Positions 1 to 6,982 of a stretch of 13,906 bases of DNA are shown here, piece after piece (position 1 is the stretch's first letter; the number at the start of each line of letters is the position of its first letter). Origin of the DNA: Dehalococcoidia bacterium (lineage in GTDB: Bacteria; Chloroflexota; Dehalococcoidia; GIF9; UBA5620); the NCBI GenBank assembly GCA_016783225.1, contig JADHWZ010000036.1, positions 1 to 13,906 on the forward strand. Direction: 5' to 3'. Below the pieces are notes generated by a model that saw only the letters and a program-made list of their open reading frames with translations, searched no databases and was not told where the DNA came from. The position numbers were made by a program, and so were the translations under genes.

Positions 1-369
1 GACATCATCCTAGCAGAAGGATTCAAGCAAAGCAGTGCTCCCAAGATAGAGGTACACCGTAAGGAGGCCGCCCCACCTCTTAGCAGCATTAGGAAACTCA
101 TAGCCATAGCCACTGATGAACCACTTGAAATCAAGACCAGACAGTTTTTATTGCAGGACATCACAGGCCTGGCTGACCTTCTGGAGAATGGCTTCATAAA
201 GCCTCAAAGGGAGCGTATCTCAATCTATGTAAACGACAACCCCATATCGCTAACCGTCTTCCCAAAGAACATTATCACCAATACCCTCGTCGCCATGGTA
301 TCTAGCTTGAAGGGAATAGGAAACATCACCAGCCTGGAGATTTTCCTGAGGAAAAAACCGAAGTCGTGA
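1..369 (+). CDS. mobB: Molybdopterin-guanine dinucleotide biosynthesis protein B, C-terminal part (5' end outside window)
   Basis: Open from the first base in frame 1, ending in TGA at 367-369; 122 residues are visible. The first residues, DIILAEGFK followed by PKIEV, match the conserved end of the MobB GTPase domain (D-x-x-L-x-EGFK, then P-K-I-E-V), and IAIATDEP follows. MobB is a cytoplasmic P-loop GTPase that assists MobA in adding GMP to molybdopterin for molybdoenzymes such as formate dehydrogenase. After the GTPase core there are about 75 more residues (VNDNPISLTVF, then VSSLKGIG and a beta-rich end). E. coli MobB lacks this tail; I recall similar tails in MobB of anaerobes, but cannot confirm it here. 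The P-loop lies upstream of the window and was not seen. The next gene starts 93 bases downstream. Confidence 0.85.
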   Translation, partial: DIILAEGFKQSSAPKIEVHRKEAAPPLSSIRKLIAIATDEPLEIKTRQFLLQDITGLADLLENGFIKPQRERISIYVNDNPISLTVFPKNIITNTLVAMVSSLKGIGNITSLEIFLRKKPKS

Positions 370-462
370 GCTTTGACAGCTAGGCCGTCAAGCATCGCCT
401 GGCTTGAGGGGTAACTCGTAAGAGAGAGCAGAGACTATTAAGAGGAAAGGAGAACCCAAGAA

Positions 463-954
463 ATGAGTAATCAAATGAAGGAGCCAGACGCAGACCTTAT
501 ACAAAGGGTAAGAGGAAAGCAGATTCCAAGAGCGGGTAGCCAACCCCAGGACCAAAACATACAACTGCTGGAAGTAGTAATCGCTGTAGAGAATATGAAA
601 AAGGCAGTAGCCTTATACGAAGACTTATTTGATTTGCAGTTTGATATTGAATGGGCTATGCCCAATGAGCACATGAATGTCAAAGCTGCCAAACTGGGAG
701 ACACTCTACTGCAGATAGTAGAATCAACAAGCCCCGAGGGAGTCGTCGCCAGGTTTATTCGAAATCACGGAGAAGGATTAAACCATATCGCGTTCAGAGT
801 GGACGATTTACAAAAAATGGTAACTAAACTGAGAAAGAAAGGCGTGAAGCTTGTTCCTGAAGAACCAGTGGCTACACCAGTGAGTTCATATATCTTTGTG
901 CATCCCAAATCCGCCCACGGCGTACTGATAGAGTTGATAGAATATCAGAGCTAA
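463..954 (+). CDS. VOC-superfamily protein resembling methylmalonyl-CoA epimerase
   Basis: 163 residues. Residues 34-162 form a glyoxalase/VOC fold (two beta-alpha-beta-beta-beta units) with the wording of methylmalonyl-CoA epimerase: LGDTLLQIVESTSP, GEGLNHIAFRVDD and HPKSAHGVLIEL. That enzyme interconverts (R)- and (S)-methylmalonyl-CoA using a divalent metal held by His, Gln, His and Glu. Here three ligands are present (Q84, H108, E157), but the first, usually His in an L-x-H-V-A-I-A-V strand, is E37 (LLEVVIAV). The enzyme may use a different metal or substrate, so I name only the family. About 33 N-terminal residues precede the fold, longer than usual. The start is supported by AAAGGAG at 446-452, ten bases before ATG. 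No mutase gene is visible; the radical SAM gene begins 8 bases after the stop and is probably cotranscribed. Confidence 0.8.
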   Translation: MSNQMKEPDADLIQRVRGKQIPRAGSQPQDQNIQLLEVVIAVENMKKAVALYEDLFDLQFDIEWAMPNEHMNVKAAKLGDTLLQIVESTSPEGVVARFIRNHGEGLNHIAFRVDDLQKMVTKLRKKGVKLVPEEPVATPVSSYIFVHPKSAHGVLIELIEYQS

Positions 955-962
955 GCATAGCG

Positions 963-1727
963 ATGTCAATCATTTATGGGCCCGTTGCTTCTTGGCGGCT
1001 AGGCAGTTCACTGGGCATAGACCTTCTGTCTGTCAAAGAGAAGACATGCTCTTTTAACTGCATCTATTGCCAGCTAGGAAGAACTCTCCATCTTCTGAGT
1101 GAACGAAGGGAGTTTGTCAGCCTGACTGAGCTGAACAAGGAACTTGATTCAACCACACAGATAGAGGCTGACTATGTTACCTTCTCCGGTACGGGAGAGC
1201 CAACTTTGGGTAGCAACCTGGGGCGGGCTATAGAAATAGTCAGGTCGACCATGCAACTCCCGATAGCAGTGTTGACCAATTCCTCTCTAATGCCCAATAA
1301 GGACGTGCGCCGCGAGCTGTCTAAGGCCGACGTTGTAATAGCGAAACTGGATGCTCCAAATGAGGAGCTATTCACCTTAATCAATAGACCAGTTTATGAC
1401 TTGCGTTTCAGGGACATAATAGAGGGCATTAAGAGTTTCAGGGATGAGTACAAAGGCAAACTAGCTCTCCAGATGATGTTCATGGGAGCCAATAGGGATT
1501 ATGCTTCAGCAATGGCGAAGGTAGCTGCTGATATTTCGCCAGACGAGGTGCAGATAAATACACCTCTTCGCCCCTGCGGAGTAACGGCTCTACCGCCCGA
1601 GGAGATCGCTGCCATACGGCGAGACTTTGTCGACTTTGACAATGTAGCTACAGTGTACGAGGCACCGAGGCACGAGGCAGTGCCACTGAATTTGGCGGAG
1701 ACATTATGGCGCAGGCCTAAGCTTTAA
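963..1727 (+). CDS. Radical SAM protein (COG0731-like, wyosine-type family of unknown substrate)
   Basis: 254 residues. The N-terminus YGPVASWRLGSSLGID followed by C29-x3-C33-x2-C36 and QLGRT is the signature of the COG0731-like radical SAM group. The three cysteines bind the [4Fe-4S] cluster that cleaves S-adenosylmethionine. GTGEP at 76-80 is the SAM-contacting GGEP-type motif on strand 2 of the partial TIM barrel. Proteins of this group are often labelled wyosine biosynthesis or simply Fe-S oxidoreductase; the bacterial members have no firm function, and none can be assigned here. The length is normal for the group and there is no C-terminal auxiliary-cluster domain. It starts 8 bases after the VOC gene with no strong ribosome site, which fits translational coupling. 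The ferredoxin gene downstream could supply electrons (inference). Confidence 0.85.
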   Translation: MSIIYGPVASWRLGSSLGIDLLSVKEKTCSFNCIYCQLGRTLHLLSERREFVSLTELNKELDSTTQIEADYVTFSGTGEPTLGSNLGRAIEIVRSTMQLPIAVLTNSSLMPNKDVRRELSKADVVIAKLDAPNEELFTLINRPVYDLRFRDIIEGIKSFRDEYKGKLALQMMFMGANRDYASAMAKVAADISPDEVQINTPLRPCGVTALPPEEIAAIRRDFVDFDNVATVYEAPRHEAVPLNLAETLWRRPKL

Positions 1728-1740
1728 GTGCACAGATTCT

Positions 1741-1750
1741 AAGGGAGGAA
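1741..1750 (+). promoter_or_regulatory. Orphan Shine-Dalgarno-like sequence
   Basis: AAGGGAGGAA is an excellent anti-16S match but has no start codon at a usable distance: the following ATT frame stops after two codons, and the ferredoxin ATG is 55 bases away. It may be a relic of an earlier start, a ribosome standby site, or chance. Confidence 0.3.
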
Positions 1751-1805
1751 ATTCGCTAGGCGAAAACTACATTCCGCTGACTACGCCAGATGTGTTGGTG
1801 ACGTT

Positions 1806-2099
1806 ATGGTGAAAGTGAGAAGGGAACTATGTTTAGGTTGCGGGCTGTGCACACAAAACTGCCCACAAGGGGCCATCTATCTCGTCTGGGGACAAGCAGA
1901 GATAGACCCGAACAAGTGCAATTCCTGTGGTTTGTGTCTCCAAATATGCCCCCAGGGAGCCATTGCCGAAAAAATCGCTGTCTCACCTCGGGCTCTAACA
2001 GGGAAGATACAAAGCATGAGGAAACAGACAGATGATATCCTGGCAAGAATCAGCAAGCTAAGCTCAACCAGTCCCAAGAATCAACACAAAATGGCCTGA
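1806..2099 (+). CDS. 2[4Fe-4S] ferredoxin with C-terminal tail
   Basis: 97 residues. Two complete CxxCxxCxxxCP motifs are present: C9, C12, C15, C19-P and C38, C41, C44, C48-P. Each binds a [4Fe-4S] cluster, as in clostridial-type low-potential ferredoxins, which carry electrons between soluble redox enzymes. Residues 1-57 are the ferredoxin. The remaining 40 (PRALTGKIQSMRKQTDDILA and onward) are polar, probably helical and not part of the usual 55-60 residue ferredoxin; they might be a docking tail. The ATG at 1806 is the only usable start in frame, yet it has no Shine-Dalgarno sequence. A strong AAGGGAGGAA lies at 1741-1750, far too distant. The gene lies between a radical SAM gene and a DUF123 gene and may serve the former or the Fe-S protein at 2615. 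Confidence 0.88.
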   Translation: MVKVRRELCLGCGLCTQNCPQGAIYLVWGQAEIDPNKCNSCGLCLQICPQGAIAEKIAVSPRALTGKIQSMRKQTDDILARISKLSSTSPKNQHKMA

Positions 2100-2127
2100 T
2101 ACGGGCTACACGTCTACAGTGAAAGAA

Positions 2128-2607
2128 ATGACCATTTATCCAAAGGTTCGTCTGGATAATCTGAGACTTAGCACAGCAAAAGGCGGTTACGTTCTAATCC
2201 TCGAACTCGATGCCAAGAAAAATATCGACGTAGGTAGCCTCGGTCTGATTTCCTTTTCAGGAGGCTTCTATGCCTATCTAGGATCAGCTCTAGGCGGCTT
2301 CAAAGCAAGGGTAAATCGCCATTTGGCCGAAGGCAAGAAACCAAAGTGGCATATCGATTATCTTCTGACTGAAGCTAAGGTTGTGCAAGTAATCCTTTGT
2401 GAAACTAAACGAAGACTTGAGTGTCTTCTGTCTCAAGCCCTGGTTGACAGGTTCTCTATTGTCCCCGGCTTTGGCTCCAGCGATTGCCAGTGCAAAAGCC
2501 ACCTATGTTTTGCCCATGACCGCTCTCGCCTGGAGTCGGGCATCAGCAGGGCAATCGCCGAAGTAGCTTTGCCTCAAGAGTCTTTCAAGGAAGCGAGAGG
2601 ATTGTGA
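2128..2607 (+). CDS. DUF123 GIY-YIG nuclease-family protein
   Basis: 159 residues from ATG 2128; a GTG nine bases upstream (2119) is the alternative start and neither has a good ribosome site. The sequence follows the DUF123 family (PF01986), a divergent GIY-YIG fold: GGYVLILEL (19-27), GGFYAYLGSALGG (45-57, with YLGSA in place of YIG), R61, RH at 64-65, WHIDYLL (74-80), E98 in a LECLL stretch (97-101) and FGSSDCQCKSHL (115-126). These are the invariant blocks of the family. In archaea the same domain is often fused to endonuclease III, hence a proposed but unproven role in DNA repair or processing. Here it stands alone with about 30 extra C-terminal residues. It sits between a ferredoxin gene and a Fe-S protein gene, 7 bases before the latter. 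Confidence 0.85.
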   Translation: MTIYPKVRLDNLRLSTAKGGYVLILELDAKKNIDVGSLGLISFSGGFYAYLGSALGGFKARVNRHLAEGKKPKWHIDYLLTEAKVVQVILCETKRRLECLLSQALVDRFSIVPGFGSSDCQCKSHLCFAHDRSRLESGISRAIAEVALPQESFKEARGL

Positions 2608-2614
2608 GACAGAA

Positions 2615-3298
2615 ATGAAGCTGATTACTCTGACTATCGATGGAGTTGAAGTCAAAGCTGAACAAGGAGCTAATTTGCTCTGGGCAGCTTCAGATAATGG
2701 GTTCTACATCCCTAATTTATGTGCTGTGAGAGAAGTTGATCCGCCTTTCGCTTCATGCCGCCTTTGTTTCGTGGAGATTGAGGGTAGGAATGCTCCGGTT
2801 ACTGCCTGCACCGAAACAGTCACTGACAGTATGGTAGTACGTCTCGACACCCCCAGAGTTCAGAGGCTCAGGAACACCGCTTTTGAACTTCTCCTCAGTC
2901 ACCATCACCTCGACTGCCGCAACTGTGCCAAAAACCGAAACTGCGAACTGCAGAATATTGCTTCGCGCCTAGGTTTGAAACTGAGGCTCAAGCGGTTTAG
3001 GCGCATACCTCGAGAACTGCCTGTAGATTCGAGCCATCCCTTATTCACCTATGATCCCAATAAGTGTGTCATGTGTGGCAAATGCGTTTGGGCATGTCAT
3101 GAGCAAGGCACTGGCATCCTTGATTTTGCTTTCAGGGGTATTGATACTATCGTTACCACCTTGGCCGGCATACCTTTGGCTGAGACGGCGTGCAATTCAT
3201 GTCTGGCTTGCGTCGCCGTTTGTCCCGTGGGCGCGTTGGTGGCCAAACCAGATGTGTCCACCAAAGACGGCAAAACCATAGTGGCCCATCCAGTGTAA
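2615..3298 (+). CDS. Free-standing NuoG-N-terminus-like iron-sulfur electron-transfer protein
   Basis: 227 residues with four cluster-binding regions in the order seen at the N-terminus of NuoG, HydA and NAD-linked formate dehydrogenase alpha subunits. The plant-type [2Fe-2S] ferredoxin domain (1-78) has C36, C48, C51 and C65. The His-Cys [4Fe-4S] motif has H97, C101, C104 and C110 (HHLDCRNCAKNRNCELQ). The 2[4Fe-4S] module has C151, C154, C157, C161 and C193, C196, C199, C203-P. All ligands are present. The protein stops where the catalytic domain (molybdopterin or H-cluster) would begin, so it is an electron-transfer subunit like HydC/HoxU-type proteins, not an enzyme by itself. Partners could be a formate dehydrogenase, a hydrogenase or NuoEF-like subunits; none is in the window, although mobB nearby fits a molybdoenzyme. 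AGAGGA at 2595-2600 is a weak, distant ribosome site. Confidence 0.88.
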   Translation: MKLITLTIDGVEVKAEQGANLLWAASDNGFYIPNLCAVREVDPPFASCRLCFVEIEGRNAPVTACTETVTDSMVVRLDTPRVQRLRNTAFELLLSHHHLDCRNCAKNRNCELQNIASRLGLKLRLKRFRRIPRELPVDSSHPLFTYDPNKCVMCGKCVWACHEQGTGILDFAFRGIDTIVTTLAGIPLAETACNSCLACVAVCPVGALVAKPDVSTKDGKTIVAHPV

Positions 3299-3314
3299 AA
3301 ACCGCGATGGAATC

Positions 3315-3343
3315 TTGAAAGATGTATCTTCCTGTGTTAACAT
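3315..3343 (+). promoter_or_regulatory. Putative sigma70-type promoter for the double CoA-transferase gene
   Basis: TTGAAA (3315-3320), a 17-base spacer and TAACAT (3338-3343), with TG one base before the -10. It lies in the 222-base gap 3299-3520, which otherwise holds no gene-like frame, RNA structure or strong terminator that I can see. It would leave a leader of about 170 bases. Confidence 0.3.
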
Positions 3344-3520
3344 GCGCTACTTGAACATAGCTTGTCAACCTGATTCGTTGAGAGTCCAACTCGTTTGTCT
3401 CCAGTTCAGCCGGCTATGGAAGCAGTGCGAAAACACCTTTGGCCAGGCTGTTACAAACCCAAGAGCTCTACACCCTGTTTCTCCGTCTAATCCAAGTTGC
3501 GAAGACAAGAACCGATAGCA

Positions 3521-6010
3521 ATGGAAACAAGCATCCACTCTCAACATAATCCTACAAAGACTCCGAGCGGTGCCAATCCAAAGGCTCTTGATGGCGTAAA
3601 GGTGCTGGAATGGGCTCAACTAGTTGCAGGCCCCTACTGTGGCAAGTTGCTGGCTGACCTTGGAGCCGAGGTAATCAAAGTGGAAAAGCCAGGGCTTGGT
3701 GATGAGGCAAGACGCAGAGGCCCTTTTGTCCGCGGTGCTTCCCATCCCGAACGGAGTCTCCTCTTCCTTTATCTTAACACTAACAAATTGGGGATTACCT
3801 TAGACATCAAAAACACGGCTGACCGAGAGAAGTTCGTAGAATTAGCGAAGTGGGCCGACATTGTGATAGAGGATAATCCTCCTCAAACGCTTGAGAGGCT
3901 CAGATTAACTCACCAGGACTTGAGAAAGCTTAATCCAAGGTTGATCACGACTTCTATCACGTCTTTCGGACAGACAGGACCTTACTCCGATTACAAGGCC
4001 TATCCAATCAACATCTATAACAGCGGAGGTCTGGGCTACCTTAGCCCCCGCATGCCAGAGGGCTCGGTTCAATCACCAATCAAGCCCGGCGGATTCCTCA
4101 GTGAATGTGCCTGCGGCCTCATGAGCGCTGTAGGTACTCTCGCCGCCTTATATACCCAACGGCTGACAGGGCTAGGACAGCGAGTCGATATCTCAAAGCA
4201 AGAAGCCATTTTAGCCCTCTGCAGGGTGCAAATGGCCCGTTATCCCAACGAGGGGCTTATCCAGAGTAGACTCGACGACGGTAGAGTTTCTGGAGGCATC
4301 TATCAATGTAAAGATGGATATGTTATTGTGATAGTCACCCAGTCCCCTGAATGGAGAGCTCTCGCCAAGTTAGTAGGGAACTCAAAGTGGGAGAGGGATG
4401 AGAGATACATGGACGTGGACTTTCGAGCGCAGCACCGGAAGGAAATAGACCAACACATTTCCATTTGGATGAGAAACCGCACTAAGGAAGAAATCTATCA
4501 CGAGGGACAAGCGCTAGGTTGCCCCATTTCTCCAGTCATGACAGCTAGGGACATACTGAACTCAGCCCAATCCACCGCCAGACAGTTCTTCACAGAAGTT
4601 GCTCACCCTGTATCTGGTAAGTTGAAATATCCTACTGTACCTTATCATTTCTCTGTCACACCATCCACGATAGAGCGGCCAGCGCCACTACTGGGTCAGC
4701 ACACTCAACAAGTCTTCTCCAAACTGCCAAGTTCAAACGCCCAAGATCCGACGCCAGCAGAGGCAACTACACAAACCTCCAGACAAACAAAGGGGGAAGG
4801 AAAAGGCCCTTTGCAAGGGATAAAGATAGCCGATTTCTCTTGGGCATGGGCGGGGTCTCATTGCACAGAGCTTCTGGCATTCCTGGGTGCTGAAGTTGTC
4901 AAAGTTGAGAGTCTGAAACACATTGACTTCACCAGACTAATGTCATTCACTACCGGTCAGAAGTTCGAAGGCATGGACGAGTCGCCCGTTTTTAACGATG
5001 TAAACCTTAATAAGCTGAGCATCAGGCTCGATTTGAGCCAGCCTAGAGCAATTGACTTGGCTAAGAGATTAGTCAGTATCAGCGACGTAGTGGTACAGAA
5101 CATGCGCCCCGGAGTCATGGAGAGATTAGGACTAGGCTATGAAGCACTGAAGAAGGTGAAGCCAGACATCGTCTATTTGTCGTCCTCTGCTCGCGGTGCT
5201 ATCGGCCCTGAGCGGAAATACTCGGGCTACGCATCCAATTTTGGCGCCTCCGGAGGTATATCTCATATTACTGGCATTGCAAATGGCAAGCCCGCTTTTA
5301 TGGCAGGAGAAATCGATTTACTGAGCGCAATAACGTCAGCCTTTGCCATACTTGTGGCCCTTAATCATCGCCTTGCAACAGGAGAAGGACAGCATATAGA
5401 CCTTTCATCGTCGGAAGCAATGAGTGTGCTCATTGGAGAGGTTATCATGGATTACACTGCTAATGGCACAGTCCAGACACGTGAAGGAAATCTCGATGAG
5501 GTCATGGTTCCCCATAACTGTTACCGCTGTAAAGGGGAAGATAAGTGGATTAGTATCGCAATCGCTACAGATACGGAATGGGAAGCATTCTGCAAGGTCC
5601 TAGGCAACCCTGATTGGACTAGGAAGCAAAGTTTTCTTACTGCTTCCACTCGACGCCAGAACCAAGAAGGGTTAGATAAGCTGATAGCGAAATGGACCAT
5701 TAATCACAGCCATTACGAAATAATGGAGATGCTTCAGCAAGTTGGAGTCGCAGCTATGCCCTGTTTTGATGCCAAAGAAATATTTGACAACCCCCATTTG
5801 AACCACCGGCATTACTGGACGAAAGTTGCTCACCCAGTAATGGGAGAACTAGCAGCACTCGCTTGCCCTTGGAAATTCTCAGCTACTCCGGCAAAGATTA
5901 GTTCAGCAGCACCCATGTTCGGTCAGCATTCGGACTACATCTTCAAGGAACTGCTTGGTATGAGAGATGACAAGTTCGGTCTTTTGCAGGAAGAGAAGGT
6001 CATCTATTGA
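3521..6010 (+). CDS. Tandem CaiB/BaiF (class III) CoA-transferase, two full domains in one chain
   Basis: 829 residues, twice the usual length of about 400, because two complete family III CoA-transferase domains are joined. Domain 1 covers about 23-400, a polar linker about 400-430, and domain 2 about 431-815. Each begins with the CoA-binding block (LEWAQLVAGPYCGKLLADLG; IADFSWAWAGSHCTELLAFL), then GAEVIKVE or GAEVVKVE, and each has TG-x-GQ-x-x-D-I/L-S. Family members move CoA between carboxylic acids through an aspartyl-CoA-type intermediate (D169 in formyl-CoA transferase). In domain 2 that residue is D599; at the equivalent place in domain 1 it is E195. Known family III enzymes are intertwined dimers, so the fusion may form one such unit within a chain. 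Substrate unknown. ATG 3521 is preferred to an in-frame TTG at 3497; neither has a clear ribosome site. The gene ends 17 bases before a small unknown gene. Confidence 0.9.
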   Translation: METSIHSQHNPTKTPSGANPKALDGVKVLEWAQLVAGPYCGKLLADLGAEVIKVEKPGLGDEARRRGPFVRGASHPERSLLFLYLNTNKLGITLDIKNTADREKFVELAKWADIVIEDNPPQTLERLRLTHQDLRKLNPRLITTSITSFGQTGPYSDYKAYPINIYNSGGLGYLSPRMPEGSVQSPIKPGGFLSECACGLMSAVGTLAALYTQRLTGLGQRVDISKQEAILALCRVQMARYPNEGLIQSRLDDGRVSGGIYQCKDGYVIVIVTQSPEWRALAKLVGNSKWERDERYMDVDFRAQHRKEIDQHISIWMRNRTKEEIYHEGQALGCPISPVMTARDILNSAQSTARQFFTEVAHPVSGKLKYPTVPYHFSVTPSTIERPAPLLGQHTQQVFSKLPSSNAQDPTPAEATTQTSRQTKGEGKGPLQGIKIADFSWAWAGSHCTELLAFLGAEVVKVESLKHIDFTRLMSFTTGQKFEGMDESPVFNDVNLNKLSIRLDLSQPRAIDLAKRLVSISDVVVQNMRPGVMERLGLGYEALKKVKPDIVYLSSSARGAIGPERKYSGYASNFGASGGISHITGIANGKPAFMAGEIDLLSAITSAFAILVALNHRLATGEGQHIDLSSSEAMSVLIGEVIMDYTANGTVQTREGNLDEVMVPHNCYRCKGEDKWISIAIATDTEWEAFCKVLGNPDWTRKQSFLTASTRRQNQEGLDKLIAKWTINHSHYEIMEMLQQVGVAAMPCFDAKEIFDNPHLNHRHYWTKVAHPVMGELAALACPWKFSATPAKISSAAPMFGQHSDYIFKELLGMRDDKFGLLQEEKVIY

Positions 6011-6027
6011 AGCAAAAGGACATTAAA

Positions 6028-6303
6028 ATGATTGAGAACAAGGAATTGCTAACTGAAGCTGAGGCACAACAGATTGCCGAGAAGTACTTGCTTGCCAAAT
6101 ACTTCCAGTCTAAGCTCGATTTTGGTGATATCCACCTAATTGACAAGGATAATGTTCGAGTATATCAGTTGCAGGGGAAAATCACCATGCAGTCCCGAGG
6201 CACGCTGGATCGCTTTACCGTCCCTAGAACAGCAAATAGCTACGACTTCAAGATAGAAGTCGAAGCCCATCAAGGACAAGTTCTTGGCTATGAGTTCACT
6301 TAA
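6028..6303 (+). CDS. Small protein of unknown function, cotranscribed with the CoA-transferase
   Basis: 91 residues from ATG 6028, chosen because AAAGGA (6015-6020) lies seven bases upstream; a TTG start at 6007 would overlap the preceding stop. I do not recognise the family. It is soluble, without signal peptide, membrane helix or Cys. It begins with an acidic helix (ELLTEAEAQQIAEKYLLAKY) and then shows alternating strands (VRVYQLQGKIT, SYDFKIEVEAHQGQVLGYEF). That helix-plus-sheet layout, ending in V-E-A-x-x-G-x-V-x-G-Y-E, recalls PepSY-like small domains, but this is only a resemblance. The 17-base gap to the double CoA-transferase suggests a shared transcript and perhaps an accessory role. 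Confidence 0.7.
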   Translation: MIENKELLTEAEAQQIAEKYLLAKYFQSKLDFGDIHLIDKDNVRVYQLQGKITMQSRGTLDRFTVPRTANSYDFKIEVEAHQGQVLGYEFT

Positions 6304-6326
6304 GTGGCCACACGCTTCGGCAAGTA

Positions 6327-6962
6327 CTATTCATCCCATGCACCTTCCCCGATAAGGGGTACAAAGCGGCAACCACCTAGGTTATCAACTAGATTTCGCC
6401 TCTTTCTTTTAGTGACCTTGAGCAACTCTTGCTCCCACCGCGAGCCCACCGGAATGACTAATCTTCCACCCAAGGCTAGTTGCTCAAGGAGCGTGTCACT
6501 AACCCGGGGGGCAGCAGCAGTAACCATGATTGCATCATAGGGGGCTCCAGCCGACCAACCCAAGGATTTCTCAGCCATGTGAATTTCAACGTTCGTGTGA
6601 CCCAGCTTGTCCAGAACCTGTCTGGCTGACCCTATCAGATCAGGAATGCGCTCGACACTGACTACCCATTTGGCCAGTTCAGCCAATATTGCTGTCTGAT
6701 AAGCACTTCCGGTGCCTAGCTCCAGTACCTTTTCACCGCCTTTAAGTCCCAAGGCTTGAGTCATCAAAGCCACGATCAAAGGCTGAGAAATAGTCTGTCC
6801 GAAGCCAATACTTAAAGGTATATCTTCGTAGGCCGAGTGGCAACAGCTCACTGGTACGAACAACTCGCGGGGCACTCGTGCCATAGCTGCGAGAACGCGC
6901 TTGTCACTAATCTCACGACCCAGGCACTCAACTAGCCTAGCTCGAGCAGCCTCTAAACCCAC
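6327..6962 (-). CDS. pcm: Protein-L-isoaspartate O-methyltransferase
   Basis: 211 residues, normal for the family. It methylates L-isoaspartyl residues in damaged proteins with S-adenosylmethionine so that they can return to aspartate; it acts in the cytoplasm. Visible landmarks are RVPRELFVP (29-37), the substrate-site block FGQTISQP (54-61, with S59), Rossmann motif I VLELGTGSAYQT (79-90; Ala replaces the usual Gly in GSGY), the acidic end of strand 2 SVERIP, YDAIMVTAAAP (142-151) and LGGRLVIPVG (164-173). The start is GTG at 6962, supported by a GAGG about a dozen bases upstream; no other in-frame start is available. It is the last gene of a minus-strand run (recombinase, membrane protein, pcm), 20 bases after the membrane protein. 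It converges on the gene ending at 6303. Confidence 0.93.
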   Translation of the reverse strand: MGLEAARARLVECLGREISDKRVLAAMARVPRELFVPVSCCHSAYEDIPLSIGFGQTISQPLIVALMTQALGLKGGEKVLELGTGSAYQTAILAELAKWVVSVERIPDLIGSARQVLDKLGHTNVEIHMAEKSLGWSAGAPYDAIMVTAAAPRVSDTLLEQLALGGRLVIPVGSRWEQELLKVTKRKRRNLVDNLGGCRFVPLIGEGAWDE

Positions 6963-6982
6963 GCATATACTACCTCGGGGCC

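Noticed and set aside
373..378. Perfect TTGACA after mobB
   Set aside because: No acceptable -10 at 15-19 bases downstream.
388..407. TCAAGC and GCTTGA stem-loop after mobB
   Set aside because: Six-base stem without a T-run; not convincing as a terminator.
3315..3518. 67-codon frame in the 222-base gap before the CoA-transferase
   Set aside because: TTG start, no ribosome site, no recognisable sequence and overlap with the likely promoter.
3497..3520. Upstream TTG start for the CoA-transferase
   Set aside because: Adds eight unconserved residues and has no ribosome site; ATG 3521 is simpler.
6304..6540. 78-codon plus-strand open frame after the small unknown gene
   Set aside because: Almost entirely antisense to pcm, with a GTG start and no ribosome site.
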